From JAFKFH01 sp017307375 (lineage in GTDB: Bacteria > Pseudomonadota > Alphaproteobacteria > Ferrovibrionales > Ferrovibrionaceae): 64,000 nt of DNA. The notes under the pieces were generated by a model. It searched no databases. It worked only from the letters and a program-made list of their open reading frames with translations, and was not told where the DNA came from. The translations under genes and the position numbers were made by a program. Location of the stretch: the NCBI GenBank assembly GCA_965229335.1, contig OZ245874.1, positions 5,084,001 through 5,148,000 of the forward strand, in the 5' to 3' direction. Positions 1-8,237 of the stretch are shown here, piece after piece; within the stretch, counting starts at the first letter, position 1; each line of letters begins with the position of its first letter.

Positions 1-1429
1 TCGCCACGGTCAGCCGCCAATTGCCGCCGCGCGGCAGCACCAGTCCCTCGGCCTGCCACTGGCCCGGGCCCACGCGCGTGGCCGGGCGGTCGTAGCCCGC
101 GCCGGGCTCGGCCGCCGGTGCCAGCGTCACCGTCACCTCGCGCGGTTCGAGCGGCCTGCCTGCCGGGTCGGCGAGATGCAGCACCAGCCGGGCCGGCTGC
201 CGCCCCAGCGTGGCTGTCACCGTGACCCCGTCGTCGACGGCGACCACGGTGACGCCGTCCTCGGCCGCATGGTGCAGGGTCTGCGTCCGCGGCGGTTCGT
301 TCTGGCCCATCACCGCCGTGCCGCCGAGGACGACGACGAACAGGAGCGCTTCGATCGCGATGCCGCGACGCAAGGCGGCGGCGGCACGCGGCAGGCGCGG
401 CGCCAGTCGCAGGCGGTGCCAGGCCGCCAGCCCCAGCAGGCCGGCCACCGCCGCGAGCTTGATCAGCAGCGCATCGACATAGACGCGGACATCGGCCGGC
501 CAGCCGCCGAGTTGCAGCAAGGTCAGCGCCGCCCCGCACAGCAACAGCAGCGCCACCAGCCCGACCGCGAGACGCGACCAGCGCCGGACCACGTCCGGCC
601 GGTCGGCCGCCATGGCCAGCGGCCAAAGGGCGCCGAGCCAGAAGGCGGCGATGGCGCCATGCACGACCAGGACCACGGCCCAGGCCGGCCCCTGGGCCAC
701 GACATGGCCCGACAGCCCCAGGCTGAGGATGAGCACAAGCGCGCCGGCCGGCGCCACGCGCCGCCCTGCCAGGATCAGTATCGCCCCGGCGATCGCCGCA
801 ATCGCGGCCTCGCCCCGCGTGCTGCCCAGGGCAAGGCCCAGATGATCGACGGCCGCGGCAAGCGGCACGTCGGCGAGCCACAACCCCTGCAGGACGATAC
901 CGGTCACGGCCAGGGGCAACAGGCACCCGGCGGCGATGGCCGCCTGGCGGCGCGGCACGCCGCCGGGGATCAGCCAGCCGGCGATGATGCCGCCAGCCGC
1001 CAGCAGCAAGGCCGCCAGGAACAGGCCGCGCTGCACCGTCACGGCGGTCTGCCAGCGGCCACCAGCCGCGGTCGCCACCGGGGCAGCGGCGCCGCCGATG
1101 CCGAAGGCCAGGGCGCCGGCGACCGGATGGCTGTCGGCCGACGTGACGCGCCAGGACAGGACATAGCCGCCGGCCGCGAGGTCGGGCGGCAGGGCCAGTT
1201 CCAGCACCGCACCGCTGACGCTCGCGTGCAAATCGGCCGTCCCCGCCGGCCCGACCAGTTGCGCCGAGATCGGCGCGATCGGTTCGTCGAAGGTCAGCCT
1301 GGCGGTCGCCGGCATCCGATCGAGCGCCGCGCCGTCCGCCGGGCTCGCTTCGACCAGCACGGCATGGGCGCCGGCCGGGCCGATCCAGAACAGGACCAGC
1401 ACGACCAGCGCCGCAAGCCAGCGGATCAC
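1..1429 (-). CDS. CopC-CopD copper resistance fusion protein (partial, C-terminus beyond window)
   Basis: The reading frame starts at a GTG (1427-1429) and stays open to the window edge, giving 476 visible residues. A signal peptide (about residues 1-21) ends just before His22, so the mature protein would begin with the N-terminal His used for copper binding in CopC proteins. The CopC domain follows to about residue 115 and contains the conserved SADSHPV stretch. Next comes a polytopic CopD-like membrane region (about 130-350), then a soluble tail resembling FixH/YtkA domains. It is predicted to bind copper in the periplasm and move it across the inner membrane. The start overlaps the stop of the upstream YcnI-like gene (GTGA), so the two are translationally coupled. 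Family call is firm; the tail domain is inference. Confidence 0.85.
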   Translation of the reverse strand, partial: MIRWLAALVVLVLFWIGPAGAHAVLVEASPADGAALDRMPATARLTFDEPIAPISAQLVGPAGTADLHASVSGAVLELALPPDLAAGGYVLSWRVTSADSHPVAGALAFGIGGAAAPVATAAGGRWQTAVTVQRGLFLAALLLAAGGIIAGWLIPGGVPRRQAAIAAGCLLPLAVTGIVLQGLWLADVPLAAAVDHLGLALGSTRGEAAIAAIAGAILILAGRRVAPAGALVLILSLGLSGHVVAQGPAWAVVLVVHGAIAAFWLGALWPLAMAADRPDVVRRWSRLAVGLVALLLLCGAALTLLQLGGWPADVRVYVDALLIKLAAVAGLLGLAAWHRLRLAPRLPRAAAALRRGIAIEALLFVVVLGGTAVMGQNEPPRTQTLHHAAEDGVTVVAVDDGVTVTATLGRQPARLVLHLADPAGRPLEPREVTVTLAPAAEPGAGYDRPATRVGPGQWQAEGLVLPRGGNWRLTVA

Positions 1430-1944
1430 GGCTTGGGCAGCAGTTTAAGCGGCGCGGCCGGCTCCTTCAGCGAATCGAGGCTCTGACCCGGCTTGGGGAT
1501 CTCGATCCAGCGATGCACACCCTTCTCGCATTCCTGCACGATCGGCCAGTACAGCGTGGTGCCGGGCTCGTTGGGCAGGCGCACCTGCATGCGGAACTCG
1601 TCGAAGAACTGGTCGGGCAGGTTGCCGCCGGTCCAGGTCACTTCCGAGACCCGCTCGGTGATCGTCTCGCCATGCGGGCCCTTGAGCGGCTCGGCCAGCT
1701 TCTCGCGGGTGACAGCCAGTTCCCAGCCGGGCTTCGGCTGCGGCTTGGTGCCGAAGACGCCGGCGGGGATGCGCACGCGCACCGCCTGGGTCGCGGTGCC
1801 TTCGCAGCCATGCGGCACCTTGACCGACACGACGAAATAGGTTCCGGCGACGGCCTGCGGCTCGGCCAGGGTGGAATGGGCAAGCGCCGGCGTGGCGGCG
1901 CAGACGGCCAGCGCCACGGCGCCGGCAAGACGAAGGGTCGACAT
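1426..1944 (-). CDS. YcnI-like (DUF1775) copper-associated periplasmic protein
   Basis: 172 residues. A clear signal peptide (MSTLRLAGAVALAVCAATPALA) is followed directly by His23; DUF1775/YcnI proteins bind Cu(II) through the mature N-terminal His. The WPIVQEC stretch near the C-terminus is typical of the family. I chose the ATG at 1944, preceded by GGAG, rather than the in-frame ATG at 1959, because it places the signal peptide at the very N-terminus. It lies between a DUF2946 gene and the CopCD fusion, the usual setting for this family, so it probably works as a periplasmic copper chaperone for import or for copper enzymes. The C-terminal tail is rich in Pro, Lys and Leu. Confidence 0.85.
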   Translation of the reverse strand: MSTLRLAGAVALAVCAATPALAHSTLAEPQAVAGTYFVVSVKVPHGCEGTATQAVRVRIPAGVFGTKPQPKPGWELAVTREKLAEPLKGPHGETITERVSEVTWTGGNLPDQFFDEFRMQVRLPNEPGTTLYWPIVQECEKGVHRWIEIPKPGQSLDSLKEPAAPLKLLPKP

Positions 1945-1990
1945 CTCGGAATTCTCCATCAGACGGGAAACGGCAGGCGCAGTCGTTGCG

Positions 1991-2356
1991 TCAGCGCGGC
2001 TCCGGCGGCCCCCTGGGGCTCTGCGTCCGATAGTCCGGGGCGATGGCGGCCCGGACGGGAATCGGGGAATCGTCGATCGTCAGGGCCAGCGTGACCGGCA
2101 GCGCGGCAGGCGGCGGCATGACGGCCGCCCCGGCCCCGGCATGCAGGCACAGCGTGCAATCGTCGCCGCCCCGCGCCTGCGGCACGGCAGGCGCGCCATC
2201 GGCATCGACACGGACGAGCTTGACGCCGTAGGGCGTGCACAGCGCGATGGTTTCGCCGCCGGCCTGGGGTACCGGCATCAGCCCATGGGCCGACACCGTC
2301 GCCGACTGCAACAGCAGGGCAAGCAGCGCCAGCAGCATGGCAAGGCGGCGGTACAA
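1991..2356 (-). CDS. DUF2946 family small exported protein
   Basis: 121 residues with a hydrophobic signal sequence (about 1-23) followed by His24-Gly. Cys40 (ALCTPYG) and a CxxC pair (Cys67, Cys70 in DDCTLCLHAG) match the DUF2946 pattern, a family frequently encoded with copper uptake genes. The cysteines and histidines make metal binding likely, but biochemical function is not established. It is the first gene of the minus-strand copper operon, 46 bases upstream of the ycnI-like start, and is divergent from the lipoprotein gene at 2446. Confidence 0.75.
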   Translation of the reverse strand: MYRRLAMLLALLALLLQSATVSAHGLMPVPQAGGETIALCTPYGVKLVRVDADGAPAVPQARGGDDCTLCLHAGAGAAVMPPPAALPVTLALTIDDSPIPVRAAIAPDYRTQSPRGPPEPR

Positions 2357-2413
2357 GGGCGTTCCCCGTCGAGGCAGTCTCTCTCGCCTTGTCGGCCATG
2401 AGATCGGTGCTTG

Positions 2414-2438
2414 TCAAGCCGCGGGCGGCGGGGCTTGA
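2414..2438. promoter_or_regulatory. Inverted repeat between divergent copper operon and lipoprotein gene
   Basis: Arms TCAAGCC (2414-2420) and GGCTTGA (2432-2438) are exact complements separated by 11 G/C bases. The repeat sits in the 89-base gap between the divergent genes starting at 2356 (-) and 2446 (+). It could be an operator or a hairpin in the leader of the plus-strand gene; the sequence alone does not decide. Confidence 0.35.
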
Positions 2439-2445
2439 TGTCGCC

Positions 2446-2991
2446 ATGCGCGCGCTCGTTCTCGTTTTTCTCCTCGCCCTGGCCGCCTGTGCCGGGCGCC
2501 CCGATCTCCCGCCCCAGGCACCAGGCTCGCAGCCCGTCGGCTTCTGGCCGGGCTCGGGCGCCAGCGAGCGGGTCGTCGGCGTCAAGGTCACCGCCGACGC
2601 CTGCCCGGGCCGCATCGACACGGCGACCTGCGCGATCGACAGCTTCGTCGCCTGCCTGGTGCGCCAGGACCAGGCCTTGTGCAACCTGGTCGCGGGCAAC
2701 CCCGGCGACTATCCGATGGATCGCGGCTGGCCGCCGCGCAGCCCGGACCTGGTCCTGCGCTATCGGGTCGTCGGGCTGACCAACGCCCCGTCATCGGGCA
2801 TGCAGACCCACAATTTTCAGGACTGGACGGTTCGCCAGCTCGACGTCTGGGCCGATCTGATGATCCGTCAGTGCTACGAGCCCGATGCCGCACTGGCGCA
2901 ATGCGCCCCGGCCTTCGCCCAGGCGATGACGATCCAGCTGCGCCCTGGCCCCACCGGCTGGAAGGCGGTCGACTGGAGCCAGCCTGAGTGA
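2446..2991 (+). CDS. Hypothetical lipoprotein
   Basis: 181 residues. The N-terminus MRALVLVFLLALAACAGR is a lipoprotein signal with lipobox LAAC, so Cys18 should be lipidated. I preferred the ATG at 2446 over the in-frame start at 2389 because it puts the signal sequence at the N-terminus. The mature part has several Cys (ACPG, TCAID, ACLV, LCNL, QCYE, QCAP), which could form disulfides in the periplasm. No family is recognised. The stop overlaps the next gene's GTG start (GTGA at 2988-2991), so it is co-translated with the DUF1345 membrane protein. Function unknown; envelope location is well supported. Confidence 0.7.
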   Translation: MRALVLVFLLALAACAGRPDLPPQAPGSQPVGFWPGSGASERVVGVKVTADACPGRIDTATCAIDSFVACLVRQDQALCNLVAGNPGDYPMDRGWPPRSPDLVLRYRVVGLTNAPSSGMQTHNFQDWTVRQLDVWADLMIRQCYEPDAALAQCAPAFAQAMTIQLRPGPTGWKAVDWSQPE

Positions 2992-3638
2992 ACCCAGGCC
3001 CCCATCTGCACCACCACGCCCGGTTCTACCTGACCGGGGTGCTGGGGTTCCTGGCCTGGCTGCTGACACCCGATCTCGATCCCTCGGTACGGCTGACGCT
3101 TGCCGGCGACGTGTTCTTCGCCAGCTACCTGCTGGCGACCGGCATCCAGATCGCGAAGGCGACGACGAGTTCGATGCGCCGGCGCGCCGCCTACGAGGAC
3201 GAAGGCATCGTCGTCATCTTCCTGATGACGCTGGCGGCCATCGCGGTCTGCGAACTGGCCATCTTCGCCCTGATCCACAACGAAGGCCTGCCGGTGCGGC
3301 TGCGGCTGGGCCTGGCCGTCGTCACCGTGCTGCTGGCCTGGACGACGATGCATACGATCGCGGCGGTGCGCTACGCCCATGTCTACTACGCCCCGGCGCA
3401 GGATCCGCACGACGAGGATGGCGATGCCGGCGGACTGGCATTCCCGGGCACGCCGGTGCCGGATTTCTCCGACTTCCTCTACTACGCCTTCGTCGTCGGC
3501 ATGACCGCCCAGGTTTCCGACGTGCAGGTGACGTCGCGCCGGATGCGCCGGCTGACGCTCGGCCATGGCGTGCTGTCGTTCCTGTTCAACACGGTGCTGC
3601 TGGCGCTCGCCGTCAACGTCGCGGCAAGCCAGGCGTGA
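2988..3638 (+). CDS. DUF1345 family integral membrane protein
   Basis: 216 residues starting at GTG, overlapping the upstream stop by 4 bases. Five hydrophobic segments are visible (about residues 14-28, 37-55, 76-95, 105-125 and near 195-212). The acidic stretch before FSDFLYYAFVVGMTAQVSD and that motif are characteristic of DUF1345. The biochemical role of the family is unknown. Gene order suggests a cell-envelope role shared with the preceding lipoprotein. A 28-base palindrome follows the stop. Confidence 0.8.
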   Translation: MNPGPHLHHHARFYLTGVLGFLAWLLTPDLDPSVRLTLAGDVFFASYLLATGIQIAKATTSSMRRRAAYEDEGIVVIFLMTLAAIAVCELAIFALIHNEGLPVRLRLGLAVVTVLLAWTTMHTIAAVRYAHVYYAPAQDPHDEDGDAGGLAFPGTPVPDFSDFLYYAFVVGMTAQVSDVQVTSRRMRRLTLGHGVLSFLFNTVLLALAVNVAASQA

Positions 3639-3639
3639 C

Positions 3640-3667
3640 CCCCTGGCGCGGCATGCCGCGCCAGGGG
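3640..3667. terminator. 28-bp perfect palindrome between convergent genes (putative bidirectional terminator)
   Basis: Both 14-base arms pair exactly around the centre GCATGC (left arm begins CCCCTGGCGCGGCA). It lies between the stop of the DUF1345 gene (+) and the stop of the aminotransferase gene (-). There is no T-tract on either side, so termination would need help or rely on stem strength. Placement between convergent stops is the main support. Confidence 0.5.
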
Positions 3668-3674
3668 TGGCCGC

Positions 3675-4877
3675 TTACTTCAGCCCGGCGCAGAAGCGCT
3701 GGATGCGCTTGCAGCTTTCGGTCAGCTGGGCGGTGGAGGTGGCGTAGGAAATGCGGAAATGCGGCGAGAGGCCGAAGGCCGCGCCATGCACCACCGCGAT
3801 GCCCTCTTCCTCCAGCAGCGCCTCGACGAAATCGAAGTCGGACTTGATCTCGCGCCCGCCGGCCGAGGTCTTGCCGATCGTGCCGGCGCAGGACGGATAG
3901 ACGTAGAAGGCGCCCTCGGGCTTCGGGCAGCGGATGCCCGGCGCGTCGTTGAGCATCGCCACGACGAGATCGCGGCGGGCCTTGAAGCTCTCGTTGTTCC
4001 GGGCGATGAAATCCTGCGGGCCGTTCAGTGCCTCGACCGCCGCGGCCTGGCTGATCGACGACGGATTCGACGTCGACTGCGACTGCAGGTTGCCCATCGC
4101 CTTGATCAGCGCCTGGGGGCCGGCGGCATAGCCGATGCGCCAGCCGGTCATGCAATAGGCCTTGGACACGCCGTTCATCGTCAGCGTGCGATCGTACAGC
4201 TTCGGTTCGACCTGGGCCGGGGTGGCGAAGACGAAGTTGTCGTAGACCAGATGCTCGTACATGTCGTCGGACAGGATCCAGACATGCGGATGGCGCAACA
4301 GCACGTCGGTCAGCTTCTTCAGCTCGTCGGCATTGTAGGCGGCACCCGACGGGTTCGACGGCGAGTTCAGGATCAGCCACTTGGTCTTCGGCGTGATCGC
4401 GGCCTCGAGCGCCTCGGGCGTCAGCTTGAAGCCCTCTGCCGCCGTAGTCGCCACCGGCACCGGCGTACCACCGGCGAAATTGACGATGTCGGGATAGCTG
4501 ACCCAGTACGGCGCGGGAATGATGACCTCGTCGCCCTCGTTGACGGTGGCGCACAGCGCGTTGAACAGCACCTGCTTGCCGCCGGTCCCGACGGTGATCT
4601 GCTGGGGGGTGTAGTCGAGGCCGTTCTCGCGCTTGAACTTGGCCGCGATCGCCTGTTTCAGCGCCGGGGTGCCGTCGACATCGGTATAACGGGTCTCGCC
4701 GCGGTCGATCGCCGCCTTGGCGGCATTGCGGATGTTTTCGGGCGTGTCGAAATCGGGTTCGCCGGCGCCGAGGCTGATGATGTCACGCCCCTCGGCCTTC
4801 AGGGCGCGGGCCTTGGCGGTGACGGCCAGCGTGGCGGACGGCTTGATGCGGCCGATCGCGGCGGAAAGGAACGACAT
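3675..4877 (-). CDS. Aspartate aminotransferase (class I, Ib subgroup)
   Basis: 400 residues, the normal length for prokaryotic aspartate aminotransferases. It transfers the amino group between aspartate and 2-oxoglutarate with PLP, in the cytoplasm. Visible features are LGAGEPDFDTP (about 36-46), the substrate-site NSPSNPSG (171-178), and the PLP Schiff-base lysine in NGVSKAYCMTGWRIGY (Lys239). The C-terminus has the expected FRISYATS arginine. I chose the ATG at 4877 (MSFLSAAI) over the in-frame ATG at 5018, whose extra 47 residues resemble nothing. Single gene, convergent with the DUF1345 gene and divergent from the binding protein at 5039. Some members also use arogenate or aromatic substrates. 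Confidence 0.92.
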   Translation of the reverse strand: MSFLSAAIGRIKPSATLAVTAKARALKAEGRDIISLGAGEPDFDTPENIRNAAKAAIDRGETRYTDVDGTPALKQAIAAKFKRENGLDYTPQQITVGTGGKQVLFNALCATVNEGDEVIIPAPYWVSYPDIVNFAGGTPVPVATTAAEGFKLTPEALEAAITPKTKWLILNSPSNPSGAAYNADELKKLTDVLLRHPHVWILSDDMYEHLVYDNFVFATPAQVEPKLYDRTLTMNGVSKAYCMTGWRIGYAAGPQALIKAMGNLQSQSTSNPSSISQAAAVEALNGPQDFIARNNESFKARRDLVVAMLNDAPGIRCPKPEGAFYVYPSCAGTIGKTSAGGREIKSDFDFVEALLEEEGIAVVHGAAFGLSPHFRISYATSTAQLTESCKRIQRFCAGLK

Positions 4878-5038
4878 GGCGCGGTCTTTCTGGGTTTGGA
4901 AGAACGCGCGGCAAGCTACGATCATCCCTTCGGCGGTGCAAGGCGGCGGGACCAGAATTCTTCTGCCCAATATTGCAGCGCAACACCTATCCTGCCACAA
5001 TGATGGGCAGAGAGGCATCCATCTGGGGGATTACGATA

Positions 5039-6070
5039 ATGCAAGGCTTCAGCCTGACCCGCCGCCGCCTGACTGGCGCCGGCGTCGGCCTCGTGCTGGC
5101 GTGCATCGCCGCGCCGGCGATGGCGCAGACCAAGATCAAGTTCACGCTGGACTGGGTCTTCCAGGGCCCGACGTCGCCGTTCCTGGTGGCCGACCAGAAG
5201 GGCTACTACAAGGCCGAAGGGCTCGAAGTGACGCTCGATTCCGGCCAGGGCTCGGCCGGCGCGCTGCAACGCGTGGCGACCGGCGCCTATGACATGGGCT
5301 TCGCCGACATCAATTCTCTGGTCGAATTCAACGTCAAGAACCCGACCCAGGCGGTCAAGGCCGTGATGATGGCCTATGACTTTCCGCCGTTCGGCGTCTA
5401 TGCGCTGAAGAAGAGCGGCATCGCCAAGCCGACCGACATCAACGGCAAGAAGCTCGGCGCGCCGGCCTTCGACGCGTCCTACCGCCTGTTCCCGGCCTTC
5501 GCCAAGGCGACCGGCATCAACCTCGCCTCGGTGCAGATGGTCAACATGGAGCCGCGGCTGCGCGAGCAGAGCCTGATCCAGGGTTCGGTCGACGTCATCG
5601 CCGGCCATTACTTCTCGTCGTTCCTCGACCTCAAGGCCCGCGGCGTCGCCGGCGACGACATCGTCGTCATGCGCTATGCCGATGCCGGGATGGACTTCTA
5701 CGGCAACGCCGTCATCGCCTCGCCGGCAATGCTGCAGAAGCCCGAGGCGGTGAAGGGTTTCGTCAAGGCGACCATCAAGGCTTGGGCGGAGGTGGCCAAG
5801 TCGCCCCAGGTCGGCGTCGACGCGGCCAAGAAGCGCGACGGCCTGATCGACGAGAAGGTCGAGATGGAGCGGCTGATGATCTCGCTCGACACCAACGTGA
5901 TCACGCCCTACGTCAAGGCGAACGGCATGGGCGGCGTCGACACCGCGCGCCTCGACCGCTCGCTGGTCGCGCTGACCGAAGCCTTCGCGCTGCCCACGAC
6001 GCCGAAGGCCGCCGACATCTTCACCGCCGAATTCCTGCCGCCGCAGGCCGAGCGGATGATCTCGAAGTAG
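5039..6070 (+). CDS. NMT1/THI5-like ABC transporter substrate-binding protein
   Basis: 343 residues. The N-terminus has a twin-arginine-like stretch (LTRRRLTGAG), a hydrophobic core and a likely cleavage site after AMA (about residue 29). The mature protein begins with the typical KIKFTLDWVFQGPTSPFLVA of the NMT1/SsuA family, and GYYKAEGLEV follows. Such proteins bind small organic solutes (thiamine precursors, sulfonates, riboflavin and others) in the periplasm. No permease or ATPase gene is next to it, so its transporter partner is elsewhere or shared. The start at 5039 has GGGGGA upstream. A hairpin follows the stop. Substrate cannot be assigned. Confidence 0.85.
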   Translation: MQGFSLTRRRLTGAGVGLVLACIAAPAMAQTKIKFTLDWVFQGPTSPFLVADQKGYYKAEGLEVTLDSGQGSAGALQRVATGAYDMGFADINSLVEFNVKNPTQAVKAVMMAYDFPPFGVYALKKSGIAKPTDINGKKLGAPAFDASYRLFPAFAKATGINLASVQMVNMEPRLREQSLIQGSVDVIAGHYFSSFLDLKARGVAGDDIVVMRYADAGMDFYGNAVIASPAMLQKPEAVKGFVKATIKAWAEVAKSPQVGVDAAKKRDGLIDEKVEMERLMISLDTNVITPYVKANGMGGVDTARLDRSLVALTEAFALPTTPKAADIFTAEFLPPQAERMISK

Positions 6071-6077
6071 CGAGGCT

Positions 6078-6099
6078 GGGCCGGTGGCGACACCGGCCC
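6078..6099 (+). terminator. Rho-independent-type terminator after the substrate-binding protein gene
   Basis: Exact 9-base arms GGGCCGGTG (6078-6086) and CACCGGCCC (6091-6099) with loop GCGA, followed by TTCTTCATT on the plus strand. It lies 8 bases after the stop of the plus gene and just before the stop of the convergent minus gene. Confidence 0.7.
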
Positions 6100-6103
6100 T
6101 TCT

Positions 6104-7438
6104 TCATTCCGCCGCGGCGCGGCGGCCGGCGAACATCGCCTCCATCTCGCGGCGGATGCGCACGGCCTCGGCGGTCTCGTCGACCGCGACATCCGCCCAG
6201 CGGACGACCTGCCCGGCCGGTACCTGACGACGCAAGGTGACGTGGTGGGCCAGCCCGATCGGCAGGGCTCCCTCGGCGAGGGATGCGGCCGCCGGCATCA
6301 GCCGCCCCCAGACGGTATAGCCGCCCTCGCCGTCCAGCACTTCGCCGGGCTTCAGGTCGCGCTTGGCGACCGCCACGGCGTCGCCGCGGAAATCGATCGC
6401 CTGTCCCGTCGGCTCGCCCCGCAGCCCGACCGAGGCGACGGAGATGCCAAGCTCCAGCCCGATCAGGTGATAGGGCTTGTAGAGCGCGCTGTAGCGGCCC
6501 GTCGGATCGGTGATCAGCCCGTATTCGGCAAAGCAGCGCGCCACGTAGTCCGACGGCGCCTCGAACACGACATAGACGCCCCAGCGCAGGTCTCGGGATA
6601 CCGGCCGGCCGTCACGTTCCAGCGACGAGACGACCTCCACCTGTCCGCCGCGCGGCCCCAGGATCCGGGCGAGGTCATCGACGCCACAGGGCAGAAACGC
6701 AAGGCCGTCCGGTGCCGGCGACAGGCCGGTGGCGTTGGCCACCGCCGCCATCTCGATCGCCGACTTGGTGCCGTCGAGGAACGAGTTGAACATCTGCGGG
6801 TTCATGCCGCCGGCCCTGGCCTGCTCGGCGGTCAGGCCGTAATGCGACCAGACCGTGTCGGGCGTCGACTGGTGATAGGCCGGAAGGTACTTGGTGCCCT
6901 TGCCGGCCGCGACCACCTCGAAGCCGGCCGCGCGGGCCCAGTCGACCTGCTCGGCGATCAGGGCCGGCTGGTCGCCGTAGGCCAGCGAATAGACCACGCC
7001 CGCCGCGCGCGCCCGCGCCGCCAGCAGCGGCCCGGCCAGCACGTCGGCCTCGACATTGACCATGACGATATGCTTGCCGTGCCCGATCGCAGCCAGCGCA
7101 TGGGCGATGCCGGCGGCCGGATGGCCGGTGGCGTCGATGACGACGTCGAGCGCCGGATGGCCGATCAGCGCCATCGCATCCTCGCCGATCCAGGTGGTGC
7201 GGCGATCGACGGCATCGCCGGGCGACGCCGCCGAGAATGCCTCGTCCGGCCAGCCGGTCCGGGCAAGTGCCTCGCGCGCCCGCGCCGGGGCCAGGTCGGC
7301 GATGCCCATCAGGTGGATGCCCGGCGTGCGCCGGGCCTGGGCCAGGTACATCGTGCCGAACTTGCCGGCGCCGATCAGCCCGACGCGCAGCGGCCGGCCG
7401 GCGGCCTCGCGCGCCACGAGCAGACGATGCAGGTTCAT
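6104..7438 (-). CDS. Homoserine-dehydrogenase-like NAD(P) oxidoreductase with C-terminal SAF domain
   Basis: 444 residues. A Rossmann nucleotide-binding motif GLIGAGKFG is at residues 20-28, and DVVIDATGHP follows further in, as in homoserine dehydrogenase-like and Gfo/Idh-type oxidoreductases. The C-terminal part (VAKRDLKPGEVLDGEG and onward) is a SAF domain, the fold of antifreeze proteins and of altronate dehydratase ends. This SAF-oxidoreductase family is usually encoded in catabolic operons, but its substrate is generally unknown. It is the last gene of an operon with the GntR regulator and EctD-like dioxygenase (10-base gap to the latter), so it may oxidise a product of that hydroxylase. 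That link is inference. Confidence 0.8.
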   Translation of the reverse strand: MNLHRLLVAREAAGRPLRVGLIGAGKFGTMYLAQARRTPGIHLMGIADLAPARAREALARTGWPDEAFSAASPGDAVDRRTTWIGEDAMALIGHPALDVVIDATGHPAAGIAHALAAIGHGKHIVMVNVEADVLAGPLLAARARAAGVVYSLAYGDQPALIAEQVDWARAAGFEVVAAGKGTKYLPAYHQSTPDTVWSHYGLTAEQARAGGMNPQMFNSFLDGTKSAIEMAAVANATGLSPAPDGLAFLPCGVDDLARILGPRGGQVEVVSSLERDGRPVSRDLRWGVYVVFEAPSDYVARCFAEYGLITDPTGRYSALYKPYHLIGLELGISVASVGLRGEPTGQAIDFRGDAVAVAKRDLKPGEVLDGEGGYTVWGRLMPAAASLAEGALPIGLAHHVTLRRQVPAGQVVRWADVAVDETAEAVRIRREMEAMFAGRRAAAE

Positions 7439-7448
7439 CGCCGCCCCC

Positions 7449-8237
7449 TCACGCCGCCAGCGGACGGGCCAGGCAATCGTCGCCCAGCATCTCGATCGGG
7501 GTGAAGTCGCGATTGGCGATCCAGGTCGGCCGCCTGAAGCGGCGGATCGCGTTGTCGCAGCGGTTCAGCGACAAATAGAGGATCCAGCGCGACCACGGCG
7601 TCAGGTTCGAGCCGGAAGCATGGACCAGGTTGCCGTGGAACAGCAGCACCGAGCCCGGCGGCCCCTTCGGCGCGACGATCCCGCCCTCCTCGACCAGCCG
7701 GGTGATGGTCGCGTTGTCGGCGGTCCACAGCGGGTAGCTCGTCGTCGTCACGTCGTGCCCGGCGGCCAGCCGGCCCTGGCGATGGCTGCGCGGGATGAAC
7801 ATCAGCGGGCCGTTGAACTCGTTGGCCTCGGCCAGGAACAGCGCGATGTTCATCGCGCGCGGCGACGGCATGTCGTCGTCGTTGTACCAGGTGGCATAGT
7901 CCTGATGCCATTGCCAGACCGCGCCGTCGAAGGCCGCCTTGGCGTTGATCTTGAACTGATGCATGTAGAGCTGGTCGGATCCCAGAAGCTGCATGCCCGG
8001 TTCGACCAGCCGGGGATGGCGGGCGACCTTGGCGAACACCGGGTTCCAGGTCTGGACGTAGAAGGCCGAGCGCGGCGCGTCCGATCCCTTCTCGCGGATC
8101 ACTTCCTCGCGGTCCTGGGAAAATATGCCTGGCAACTCGGCCGTCATCAGGGCGACCTCGTCGGCCGAGAACGTATTGGGCAGGAACAGGAATCCCTGTT
8201 CGTCGAACTCCTCGATCTGGGTGGGCGTCAGTTTCAT
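7449..8237 (-). CDS. EctD-like Fe(II)/2-oxoglutarate dioxygenase (phytanoyl-CoA dioxygenase family)
   Basis: 262 residues. Iron ligands expected for the family are visible as His111 and Asp113 (WHQDYATW) and His206 (GNLVHASGSN), with Arg217 positioned to bind 2-oxoglutarate. The block around DDMPSPRAMN and NGPLMFIPRSH closely resembles the ectoine hydroxylase (EctD) signature, but no ectABC genes are nearby and several EctD-specific positions differ. It probably hydroxylates a small polar or amino-acid-like compound. The start codon overlaps the stop of the GntR gene (ATGA, 8234-8237), and the SAF oxidoreductase follows 10 bases later. Class is firm; substrate is unknown. Confidence 0.85.
   Translation of the reverse strand: MKLTPTQIEEFDEQGFLFLPNTFSADEVALMTAELPGIFSQDREEVIREKGSDAPRSAFYVQTWNPVFAKVARHPRLVEPGMQLLGSDQLYMHQFKINAKAAFDGAVWQWHQDYATWYNDDDMPSPRAMNIALFLAEANEFNGPLMFIPRSHRQGRLAAGHDVTTTSYPLWTADNATITRLVEEGGIVAPKGPPGSVLLFHGNLVHASGSNLTPWSRWILYLSLNRCDNAIRRFRRPTWIANRDFTPIEMLGDDCLARPLAA

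Noticed and set aside
176..1486. Plus-strand frame of 436 residues
   Set aside because: It lies antisense to the CopC-CopD fusion; the translation is low-complexity Arg/Gly/Gln with no family likeness, as expected for a shadow of GC-rich coding DNA.
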